A stretch of DNA of 5,365 nt from Candidatus Nomurabacteria bacterium. Its GTDB lineage: Bacteria; Patescibacteriota; Minisyncoccia; Phycocordibacterales; PALSA-1337. Each line of letters starts with the position of its first letter. The first letter of the stretch is position 1. Of this stretch, positions 1 to 4,262 are shown piece by piece. Where the stretch lies: NCBI GenBank assembly GCA_943354625.1, contig CALRCS010000049.1, forward strand, positions 1-5,365, read 5' to 3'. The notes beneath the pieces are model-generated. The model did not search any database, was not told the origin of the DNA, and saw only the letters and a program-made list of their open reading frames with translations. The position numbers and the translations under genes are program-made.

Positions 1-356
1 ACAAGAAGGAATTGGCAGGAGGTAATAATCCTAGAGATTACAAAATGAAATTGGCTTTTGAAATAGTTCGCTTTTATCATTCTCTGGACGATGCAGAAAA
101 GGCAAATGAGTATTTTATAAATACATTTAGCAAAAAAGAAACTCCAGATATCATGCCAGAAATAAAACCAAGTAGTTATGACGTCATTACTATTATGGTG
201 GAGTCTGGACTTTCTCCGAGTAAGTCTGAAGCTCGACGTCTCATTGAACAAAATGGAGTGAAGATTAATGAAGTTATCATGGATGATATAAAGGGGGTGC
301 TTAAGAAAGATGATATTGTTCAGAAAGGAAAGAGGTTTTTTGTTAGGGTTGTCTAG
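1..356 (+). CDS. tyrS: Tyrosyl-tRNA synthetase, C-terminal part (5' truncated by window edge)
   Basis: TyrRS charges tRNA-Tyr with tyrosine in the cytoplasm. Only the last ~117 codons are present; the reading frame enters the window at base 3, and the TTG at 12 is an internal leucine codon, not a start. The motif NPRDYKMKLAFEIVRFYH followed by an EYF..TF segment is the linker typical of bacterial TyrRS after the catalytic domain. It is followed by an S4 RNA-binding domain, seen as SGLSPSKSEARRLIEQNGVK and a closing stretch rich in V, K and F ending in RFFVRVV. The S4 domain binds the tRNA. The HIGH and KMSKS motifs lie upstream, outside the window. The gene ends with TAG at 354-356. Its base composition is AT-rich, about one third G+C in two 60-base samples. 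Identification is firm from the S4 plus linker combination; activity cannot be judged from this fragment. Confidence 0.93.
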   Translation, partial: KKELAGGNNPRDYKMKLAFEIVRFYHSLDDAEKANEYFINTFSKKETPDIMPEIKPSSYDVITIMVESGLSPSKSEARRLIEQNGVKINEVIMDDIKGVLKKDDIVQKGKRFFVRVV

Positions 357-367
357 TTTTATTTGTG

Positions 368-396
368 TTGACATTTATATTTTAGTGTGATAGCTT
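368..396 (+). promoter_or_regulatory. Candidate promoter for the OB-like/ParB-like operon
   Basis: A perfect -35 box TTGACA (368-373) is followed by exactly 17 bases and a weak -10-like TAGCTT (391-396). It lies just after the tyrS stop and would start transcription near 403, giving a leader of about 60 bases before the ATG at 466. The -10 matches the consensus only at three of six positions, so this is a moderate call. Confidence 0.45.
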
Positions 397-403
397 TTCA
401 AAC

Positions 404-442
404 AGATTCGAGAAAACCTGTTGTTTTCTAGTTAGTGAATCT
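404..442 (+). other. Nested hairpin in the leader of the operon
   Basis: An outer pair AGATTC (404-409) / GAATCT (437-442) encloses a perfect 7-bp inner stem AGAAAAC (411-417) / GTTTTCT (423-429) with a 5-base loop. No T tract follows directly, so it is not a standard terminator for tyrS. It falls just downstream of the predicted transcription start, so it may be a leader structure or a protein-binding site. Confidence 0.4.
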
Positions 443-465
443 TTGAAAAATCACACAGAAAAGTT

Positions 466-723
466 ATGGAAAATGAAATTCCATCGATAGAAGCAGTTGT
501 GATTTCGGTTGAAGGTCGGAAAGGAAATGAATACGTTATTACAAAATTAACGACTTCAGCATCCAGACCGGCCAGTATACCGACATCAGCAACAGTAACT
601 TTTTCTTTGTCCGAATGGAGTGGCGAGCACAAACCCAAATCGGGTCAACTTGTACTTCTTGGCGACATTGAAAAGTTTACAAAAGGCTGGAGAGCGCGAC
701 AGGCAATGCCGGTACGTGCATAG
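466..723 (+). CDS. Small OB-fold-like hypothetical protein (85 aa)
   Basis: A short soluble protein with no signal peptide or membrane segment. The sequence alternates short beta-type stretches (AVVISVE, EYVITKLT, ATVTFSLSEW) and ends in a compact block, GQLVLLGDIEKFTKGWRARQ, then MPV. The spacing of strands and the GQ-V-LGDI-F-GWRA block suggest a five-strand OB-like barrel, a fold often used to bind nucleic acid; this is inference from pattern, not a recognised named family. I recall similar uncharacterised short proteins in Parcubacteria-type genomes. The ATG at 466 has only weak purine-rich sequence before it. The next gene follows after 30 bases on the same strand, so the two are probably cotranscribed with the ParB-like gene. 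An association with DNA or RNA would fit the neighbours but is unproven. Confidence 0.75.
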   Translation: MENEIPSIEAVVISVEGRKGNEYVITKLTTSASRPASIPTSATVTFSLSEWSGEHKPKSGQLVLLGDIEKFTKGWRARQAMPVRA

Positions 724-753
724 AATAAACATAAACAGCAATAGAAAAAGAGT

Positions 754-1653
754 ATGAGAAAAAAAATAGTAAAAAAGCCACTGGAGTCTATAAAAGAAAG
801 CTTCGTTGTTCGCATTGAACTCAATCGCGAGCGCGTCGAGCACTTGAAGGATCTGATCAGCACAGGTGTTGAATTGGATCCGATCCTTGTGTCCGAAGAC
901 GATGGAGAATTGATCGATGGGCGGCACCGTAAGGCTGCGTACCTTGAACTTGGTATTCAAGATGTACGTTGTGAGGTTCGCAAATTTGGATCTCTTCCCG
1001 AGAAAATCACCGAGGCTCTTCGATGTAATGTTGGTGGTGCACTACCTCCAACACATGCTGATATCAATCACACCATGCAGATTCTCTTAATTGCCGGCCA
1101 AACCCGGAAGTTAATAATCAAGATGGTTAGTGAAAACATTGGCTTTCCACCGAAGTTGGTTGCCAATCACCTTGATGAGGTGCAATCCAACATGGCTAAG
1201 TCTAGGCTTAAAAAGGCTGCTAGTGCAGTAGTCAATGACGGAAAGACTGTTCATGAGGCTGCATTCGAAGAAGGTGTTAAACTCGAGACGCTAAAAAAGT
1301 TTCTTGAGGTTGAAGATAAAACCGGCGACAGTGGGGCAGCTTCTGTGAATCAGGTGAAGGCACACCTAGGTATGCAGTTTCGTAAGCTTCAGCATATCCA
1401 AGGTCATGCTCTGGCCAAAGTTCTACGAGAGCTAAAAGATGGATTGATCACTGCAAAACAAAGTAGTGATGTGATTGAGTATGTAAATACACTTACAGCT
1501 AAGGTTAATCGCTACCATGACGAATGGGTCAGTCGGTTTGCCTCACATATTGGCACAGCCGTCGAAGGGGCTGAAGTTTCAAAAGTTAAGGTCCGCAAAT
1601 CCCAAGTGTCACTTGGGAACAAAACACTTGGACGCATGGGTGTTACTCAATAG
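754..1653 (+). CDS. ParB-domain DNA-binding protein (299 aa)
   Basis: The N-terminal ~95 residues look like a ParB/sulfiredoxin-like domain: a lead region VVRIELNRERVEHLKDLI, then PILV at 43-46, then the signature DGRHRKAA at 55-62, then a helix and strand LGIQDVRCEV. In ParB proteins this region carries the nucleotide-binding pocket. Residues ~88-105 (ALRCNVGG..PPTHAD) match the ParB pattern after this motif. The rest is mostly helical. Residues ~150-190 (VNDGKTVHEAAFEEGVKLET and the following helix) read like a helix-turn-helix. The lysine-rich C terminus has no recognised domain. The usual chromosomal ParB signature GERR is replaced by DGRHR, as in ParB-like proteins of phages and plasmids, and no ParA ATPase is visible. 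The ATG has a weak GAG-type RBS. The next gene starts 8 bases after the stop. G+C is clearly higher (about 49% in two 60-base samples) than in tyrS or the 2087-2911 gene. A regulator or accessory-element protein is as likely as a partition protein. Confidence 0.85.
   Translation: MRKKIVKKPLESIKESFVVRIELNRERVEHLKDLISTGVELDPILVSEDDGELIDGRHRKAAYLELGIQDVRCEVRKFGSLPEKITEALRCNVGGALPPTHADINHTMQILLIAGQTRKLIIKMVSENIGFPPKLVANHLDEVQSNMAKSRLKKAASAVVNDGKTVHEAAFEEGVKLETLKKFLEVEDKTGDSGAASVNQVKAHLGMQFRKLQHIQGHALAKVLRELKDGLITAKQSSDVIEYVNTLTAKVNRYHDEWVSRFASHIGTAVEGAEVSKVKVRKSQVSLGNKTLGRMGVTQ
1600..1618. repeat. Perfect 19-bp palindrome inside the ParB-like gene (parS-like candidate)
   Basis: TCCCAAGTG (1600-1608), one central T (1609), CACTTGGGA (1610-1618): 9-bp arms with no mismatch. 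The half-site CACTTGG recurs at 1625-1631, 15 bases further on in the same orientation. Such a centre is too short for a good RNA hairpin, so a site for a dimeric DNA-binding protein is more likely. The obvious candidate binder is the ParB-like protein encoded around it; parS sites are palindromes often found in or near parB. Binding is inference. Confidence 0.5.
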
Positions 1654-1661
1654 GAAATAGT

Positions 1662-1940
1662 ATGAATAAAAAACGTCTGACACTCGAGGAGTTTGTGCTC
1701 CGTGCAATAGAGAAACTTGCTCAACCGGGGAGGGGGATAATCCATACAGTCTACTCAGGATTCAATGAAGGATTTCGGGAATACTTTCCGGGTCAGGATC
1801 CAGTTAAGGAGGTTGAAAAACTGGTTGAGGCTGGCAAGATCAGTTTTCGTTTCTGTCGTGGCGGTGCACTTATAGGGAAGCCTGGTGTCATCGCATGCCA
1901 GAGTAGTTCAAATACGGCTCTCAAAAAGATGGGGCTGTAA
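1662..1940 (+). CDS. Small winged-helix-like hypothetical protein (92 aa)
   Basis: A soluble 92-residue protein, third gene of the operon, starting 8 bases after the ParB-like stop. An AGGAA stretch 7 bases before the ATG is the best ribosome-binding site in the window. Predicted layout: helix 1 (LTLEEFVLRAIEKL, ~7-20), a conserved-looking block IIHTVYSGFNEGFREYFPG (~26-44), a helix DPVKEVEKLVEAG (~46-58), then a hairpin KISFRFCRGGALIGKPG (~59-75) resembling the wing of a winged helix. I recall similar uncharacterised bacterial proteins with the HTVYSGFNE block, but no function is known to me. A DNA-binding partner or co-regulator of the ParB-like protein is a reasonable guess from the tight linkage. 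The final residues overlap one arm of an inverted repeat spanning the stop codon. Confidence 0.78.
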   Translation: MNKKRLTLEEFVLRAIEKLAQPGRGIIHTVYSGFNEGFREYFPGQDPVKEVEKLVEAGKISFRFCRGGALIGKPGVIACQSSSNTALKKMGL

Positions 1941-1955
1941 TAAGTCCCCATCTTT
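1925..1955 (+). repeat. Inverted repeat spanning the stop codon of the 92-aa gene
   Basis: AAAGATGGGG (1925-1934) and CCCCATCTTT (1946-1955) are perfectly complementary over 10 bp with an 11-base loop that contains the TAA stop (1938-1940). In RNA it would form a GC-rich hairpin just ahead of the main terminator. It could protect the 3' end or assist termination. Confidence 0.6.
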
Positions 1956-1959
1956 CACA

Positions 1960-1989
1960 AACTGCGTTACGAAAGTAGCGCAGTTTTTT
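1960..1989 (+). terminator. Rho-independent terminator of the ParB-like operon
   Basis: An 11-bp stem (1960-1970 with 1975-1985, one G-T wobble) closed by a GAAA tetraloop of the stable GNRA class (1971-1974) runs into six T residues (1984-1989). It lies 20 bases after the TAA of the third operon gene. The recG-derived repeat begins at the very next base. Confidence 0.9.
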
Positions 1990-2042
1990 CTACTCCCAAT
2001 GCAGTGCATTCTTTTGCCTTTCTTTTAATTCCTTCTTTACTT
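1990..2042 (-). pseudogene. Orphan 3' fragment of recG (left direct repeat)
   Basis: These 53 bases match 4822-4874 at 51 positions in the same orientation. Read on the minus strand they encode VKKELKERQKNALHWE and a TAG stop, exactly the end of the RecG protein at the right of the window. Both differences (1993 and 2035) are in third codon positions and keep the amino acid (Glu GAG/GAA, Lys AAG/AAA). Homology stops abruptly at 2043. A minus-strand reading frame continues into the fragment from antisense sequence of the neighbouring hydrolase gene, but it has no recognisable protein. Best read as a remnant attachment-type duplication of the recG 3' end. Confidence 0.85.
1998..2010. repeat. 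13-bp palindrome within the left recG repeat
   Basis: AATGCA, G, TGCATT is a perfect inverted repeat, and an identical copy lies at 4830-4842 in the right repeat. It is part of the RecG coding sequence (codons for NALH). A short palindrome within a duplicated gene end could be the core recognised by a recombinase, but it could also be accidental. Confidence 0.4.
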
Positions 2043-2055
2043 TATCTAAGTAAAG
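2035..2055. repeat. Inverted repeat at the inner edge of the left recG copy
   Basis: CTTTACTT (2035-2042) and AAGTAAAG (2048-2055) are perfect 8-bp inverted arms around TATCT. The left arm is the last 8 bases of the recG-derived repeat; the right arm begins the 13-base motif shared with the repressor promoter region. It sits 31 bases before the hydrolase gene, so it may be an operator or a junction relic. Confidence 0.4.
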
Positions 2056-2060
2056 TGATA
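2048..2060. promoter_or_regulatory. 13-base motif shared with the repressor promoter region
   Basis: AAGTAAAGTGATA here is identical to 4076-4088, which overlaps the -35 box of the TrpR-like gene. A looser similarity continues downstream in both copies (TTGTTGT-like followed by an AT-rich stretch). It lies 27 bases upstream of the hydrolase start codon, so both genes could share a regulator. Confidence 0.35.
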
Positions 2061-2086
2061 GACTGTTGTTATTATTTAAATAATTT

Positions 2087-2911
2087 ATGATTAAAGATTC
2101 AATAATAAAAACAGTCGGTAAATTACCAGGCAAAACCGTAGCTATTTTTGCTGGGACACACGGTAATGAAAAAGTAGGAATTTTTGCTTTAGAAAAACTT
2201 GAAAAAGACCTCATTGTTAAAAAGGGAACAGTTTATTTAGTATATGCAAATCCACCAGCAATCGAAGCAAATAAAAGGTTTATAACTAAAAATCTTAATA
2301 GACTTTTTTCACGACACGAAAAAGGTGATACATATGAAGATATACGAGCACATGAGCTTATGGGTATTTTAGACCAGTGTGATGCTTTGCTCGATATTCA
2401 CTCGTATAATAGTCCATCTGGTGATCAATTTTCTTTCTGTGAACCAAATGGATACGATATTTTAAAATTAATGGATTTTCCAATTATCGTCAGTAGGCTT
2501 GATCCTGATCCAACAATGTATTCCACTACGACAATGGGGTATATGAATAAAAAAGGTGGAATTGGTTTTTGTATTGAATGTGGGACAAGTAATAGAGAAA
2601 ATGATTTTCTTGAGCTTGCAGTAAAGTCTTCATATCAATTTCTCCAATACTTTGGAAATATAGATATGGTTATTCCTAACGATAATATTAAACAGCAGGT
2701 CATAAAAAATGAAAGAATGTATTATAAGAAGAATCTAGAATTTAAATTTGTAAAAGATTTTAAGGATTTTGAAGTTCTTCCTGCTGGCAAACCTTTTGCT
2801 TTTGATGGTGAAGAGTCACTTATTGCTGGTGAAAATGAATGTATTATTTTTCCCAGACCGAATGTTCCAGCTGGTGGGGAAGTTTGTCTCATAGGATCGT
2901 TTATTAAATAA
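2087..2911 (+). CDS. Succinylglutamate desuccinylase/aspartoacylase-family zinc hydrolase (274 aa)
   Basis: This family (AstE/AspA, related to M14 carboxypeptidases) uses one zinc ion to cleave an amide bond in N-acyl amino acids or similar small substrates in the cytoplasm. The diagnostic residues are in place: GTHGNE with zinc ligands His25 and Glu28, NLNR at 69-72 for substrate binding, DIHSYN with the third ligand His105, and IECGT with the probable catalytic Glu164. The C-terminal ~80 residues form a beta-rich domain. At 274 residues it is short compared with E. coli AstE (about 320). No other arginine-degradation genes are nearby, so the substrate is unknown and the name AstE should not be transferred. 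No ribosome-binding site precedes the ATG, and no earlier in-frame start is evident; translation may be leaderless. G+C is low (29% over two 60-base samples), lower than in the ParB-like gene or recG. Confidence 0.88.
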   Translation: MIKDSIIKTVGKLPGKTVAIFAGTHGNEKVGIFALEKLEKDLIVKKGTVYLVYANPPAIEANKRFITKNLNRLFSRHEKGDTYEDIRAHELMGILDQCDALLDIHSYNSPSGDQFSFCEPNGYDILKLMDFPIIVSRLDPDPTMYSTTTMGYMNKKGGIGFCIECGTSNRENDFLELAVKSSYQFLQYFGNIDMVIPNDNIKQQVIKNERMYYKKNLEFKFVKDFKDFEVLPAGKPFAFDGEESLIAGENECIIFPRPNVPAGGEVCLIGSFIK

Positions 2912-2913
2912 AT

Positions 2914-2943
2914 AAAAAAGCCTTGCGCATGATACGTAAGGCT
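2914..2943 (-). terminator. Rho-independent terminator of the acetyltransferase gene
   Basis: A 9-bp stem (2919-2927 with 2935-2943, one wobble pair) with a 7-base loop is followed on the minus strand by a run of T residues (the A run at 2914-2918) and further AT-rich sequence. It lies 25 bases beyond the acetyltransferase stop. On the plus strand no T tract follows, so it does not clearly serve the hydrolase gene, which ends just beside it. Confidence 0.82.
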
Positions 2944-2968
2944 CGATGCTATTTGTAGTTTGACATCC

Positions 2969-3625
2969 CTATGCACTACCCAGTAGTTTTTTTAAACCAA
3001 CTAGCGATCGACCGAGAATAACTCGACCATCTGGATAGCGCGTGAGAATTTCATATCCAAGGTTTTTATACCAAAGAAATGTTTGAGATGATTCGGGCAG
3101 TTCTCTGGTTCTTACTATTCCATATAGAAGTCCCTGTTTCTCGAAATCATTGAGGCGTTTACGAACCATTGTTTTCGCGATCTTACGATTGCGGAACTCG
3201 GAGAGTACTCCCACTTCATCTTGATATGCAATCAATTGTTCAGTTTCCGAGCGAGAATTAAGGGTAATCCCTAATTTTTTTTCAAGATCAGAGATAGTTA
3301 TTGGATATCCCCAACAGAAGCCAATCACTTTTTCTCCATCCATAGCGATCCAGCACGAAGTGTTCATAGTAATTTCATGTTCTAAGTCGCTACTTATTTG
3401 CTCCTGGGACCAGAATTCTTGTAGATCTGTGCCGCAGTGCTGGAATTTCCAAGATGATAAGAGAATTCCATCTCTGATACCCCAGTATTTATTGCATACA
3501 GGACATCTGAGCCATTCGTTCCACGGACTTTCGGCAAACACAGAGCGGTAGCAAGCTACCAGCTGTGCAGTAACTTCATTGCTACTTGTGTCCGGTGAGT
3601 AGCGAGTATAAGTAATATCATTCAT
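2969..3625 (-). CDS. GNAT acetyltransferase with inserted zinc ribbon (218 aa)
   Basis: GNAT enzymes move an acetyl group from acetyl-CoA to an amine. The central strand and pyrophosphate loop are seen at ~134-150 as YQDEVGVLSEFRNRKIA, where R-N-R-K-I-A takes the place of the consensus Q/RxxGxG/A. An upstream strand pair SCWIAMDGEKVIGFCWGYPI (~90-109) and a late WYKNLGYEIL segment complete the fold. Unusually, residues 41-64 hold a CPVC...HC arrangement (Cys41, Cys44, His63, Cys64), a probable zinc ribbon placed after the first helix (CYRSVFAESPWNEWL). I recall this architecture in Parcubacteria-type GNAT proteins; the substrate is unknown. The ATG (complement of 3623-3625) lacks a ribosome-binding site. 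It lies downstream of the TrpR-like gene on the same strand, separated by a probable terminator and a TATAAT box. The 2914-2943 hairpin ends the transcript. Confidence 0.85.
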   Translation of the reverse strand: MNDITYTRYSPDTSSNEVTAQLVACYRSVFAESPWNEWLRCPVCNKYWGIRDGILLSSWKFQHCGTDLQEFWSQEQISSDLEHEITMNTSCWIAMDGEKVIGFCWGYPITISDLEKKLGITLNSRSETEQLIAYQDEVGVLSEFRNRKIAKTMVRKRLNDFEKQGLLYGIVRTRELPESSQTFLWYKNLGYEILTRYPDGRVILGRSLVGLKKLLGSA

Positions 3626-3653
3626 TTTGTGCGAAGAACTAAATTGTCATTTT

Positions 3654-3659
3654 ATTATA
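3654..3659 (-). promoter_or_regulatory. Candidate -10 box for the acetyltransferase gene
   Basis: A perfect TATAAT on the minus strand lies 28 bases before the ATG. No convincing -35 box stands 16-18 bases upstream, because that position falls in the G-rich terminator stem. The gene could therefore have its own weak promoter or depend partly on read-through from the repressor gene. Confidence 0.4.
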
Positions 3660-3663
3660 GGTA

Positions 3664-3699
3664 GACAAACTAAAACCCCCTCCAATCAAGGAGAGGGTT
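3664..3699 (-). terminator. Probable terminator after the TrpR-like gene, with an alternative fold
   Basis: On the minus strand, arms 3690-3699 and 3674-3683 form a 10-bp stem with one mismatch and a 6-base loop, followed by TTTTAGTTTG. This is a plausible intrinsic terminator 29 bases past the repressor stop. The first arm can instead pair with the end of the repressor coding sequence (see 3682-3752). Confidence 0.65.
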
Positions 3700-3752
3700 A
3701 GCTTCATGTTATTTTTTTAGAAAATAATCAAGACAACCCTCTCCTTACTTGG
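3682..3752 (-). repeat. Imperfect 18-bp inverted repeat overlapping the repressor 3' end
   Basis: Bases 3682-3699 and 3735-3752 are complementary at 16 of 18 positions, with a 35-base loop containing the TGA stop. The right arm is coding (residues QVRRGL near the C terminus). The left arm is shared with the terminator stem, so the two folds exclude each other. A smaller AT-rich hairpin (3709-3715 with 3721-3727) fills the loop. Confidence 0.6.
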
Positions 3753-4042
3753 ATAGATTTGTGATGATGGAGCTTGTTGATCATTGATTTATAGCCACCT
3801 TGCTTGCCATTGAGCCATTTGGATACACGGGCAACAGTTGTTGAACTAAAACCTGTCTCTTTTTCTATAATAGAGTAAGGGATCTTTTCTGTGAGCATCT
3901 CAGCTACTTTTAAACGTTTTGCGAATTCCTCTATCTCACCAGAAGTCATGAGATCACGTAGAAAATGCTTGGCTTCGTTAGGTGTGTCCAATGCCAATAT
4001 CGCTTGTAGTAAACGCTTATTTTCTTTATTTTCCCAGTTCAT
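3728..4042 (-). CDS. TrpR/YerC-like helix-turn-helix repressor (104 aa)
   Basis: The protein matches the TrpR-related YerC/YecD family: an N-terminal helical segment LLQAILALDTPNEAKHFLRD (~11-30), the family hallmark EIEEFAKRLKVAEMLTEKIP (~36-55), and the DNA-reading helix-turn-helix YSIIEKETGFSSTTVARVSKWL (~56-77), then the GGYK motif. In E. coli TrpR, tryptophan is the corepressor; YerC-type proteins generally have no proven ligand, so tryptophan sensing should not be assumed. Length (104) is normal. The ATG is chosen because the family start aligns there and an overlapping promoter and palindrome stand immediately upstream. The -10 box ends 6 bases before the ATG, which implies a leaderless mRNA and autoregulation. 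The acetyltransferase gene follows on the same strand. The C-terminal tail HHHKSIQVRRGLS lies beyond the conserved core, and its codons supply one arm of a regulatory-looking inverted repeat. Confidence 0.87.
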   Translation of the reverse strand: MNWENKENKRLLQAILALDTPNEAKHFLRDLMTSGEIEEFAKRLKVAEMLTEKIPYSIIEKETGFSSTTVARVSKWLNGKQGGYKSMINKLHHHKSIQVRRGLS

Positions 4043-4047
4043 GGAGA

Positions 4048-4062
4048 CACTTTAGCAAAGTG
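4048..4062. promoter_or_regulatory. Palindromic operator candidate at the repressor start
   Basis: CACTTT-AGC-AAAGTG is a perfect inverted repeat with 6-bp arms. It covers the -10 box of the minus-strand promoter and begins 5 bases before the repressor ATG. The same AAAGTG half-site recurs at 4080-4085 and, upstream of the hydrolase gene, at 2052-2057. Position and symmetry fit self-repression by the TrpR-like protein. Confidence 0.55.
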
Positions 4063-4077
4063 CAGTGGTTTAGTCAA
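4049..4077 (-). promoter_or_regulatory. Promoter of the TrpR-like gene
   Basis: On the minus strand, TTGACT (complement of 4072-4077) and TAAAGT (complement of 4049-4054) are separated by 17 bases. They match the consensus at 5/6 and 4/6 positions. The -10 box ends 6 bases before the start codon, so transcription would begin at or next to the ATG. Confidence 0.55.
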
Positions 4078-4088
4078 GTAAAGTGATA
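4076..4088. promoter_or_regulatory. Second copy of the 13-base shared motif
   Basis: AAGTAAAGTGATA, identical to 2048-2060, overlaps the -35 box of the repressor promoter and carries an AAAGTG half-site. It may be a second operator in the 220-base divergent region between the repressor and the membrane-protein gene. Confidence 0.35.
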
Positions 4089-4154
4089 TAGATCGATGTA
4101 TTGTTGTATAATTTTATCAAGAGAATACTGGGTACTTTTTATATATGCATACCA

Positions 4155-4183
4155 TTGACAAAAAATATGTAGCATGATATACA
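4155..4183 (+). promoter_or_regulatory. Promoter of the two-TM membrane-protein gene
   Basis: A perfect TTGACA (4155-4160), a 17-base spacer and TATACA (4178-4183) form a strong promoter. The predicted start, near 4190, lies on an 11-base palindrome CTAAC-G-GTTAG (4185-4195), a possible operator. The leader of about 73 bases holds a weak 5-bp hairpin (GCGGT 4205-4209 / ACCGC 4219-4223) followed by four T residues. Confidence 0.6.
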
Positions 4184-4262
4184 TCTAACGGTTAGTCTTT
4201 GGTCGCGGTCTTCATAAAACCGCTTTTGTAGACGTTGCTATCGTTGTACCGTTTCCAAAAGC

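Noticed and set aside
868..890. Small palindrome GGATC-C-GATCC in the ParB-like gene
   Set aside because: Arms of 5 bp are expected by chance and there is no second copy or positional support.
586..960. Minus-strand reading frames at 432-638, 586-960 and 645-863
   Set aside because: They run antisense to the OB-like and ParB-like genes, have no recognisable protein features and cross a clear operon layout.
754..1940. A full ParABS partition system
   Set aside because: No ParA-type ATPase (no Walker A motif) is present in the window, and the ParB motif is of the ParB-like type.
1990..2214. 74-codon minus-strand reading frame ending in the RecG tail
   Set aside because: Most of it is antisense to the hydrolase gene and its intergenic leader, with low-complexity content; only the last 16 codons are meaningful, as the recG repeat.
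2722..2976. Minus-strand frame opposite the hydrolase C terminus
   Set aside because: It overlaps a well-supported gene and a terminator hairpin and shows no domain.
3360..3551. Plus-strand frame opposite the acetyltransferase
   Set aside because: Antisense to a GNAT gene with clear motifs; no independent coding signs.
4205..4227. Terminator or riboswitch in the membrane-protein leader
   Set aside because: The stem is only 5 bp with a 9-base loop and four T residues; too weak to call and it would block its own gene.
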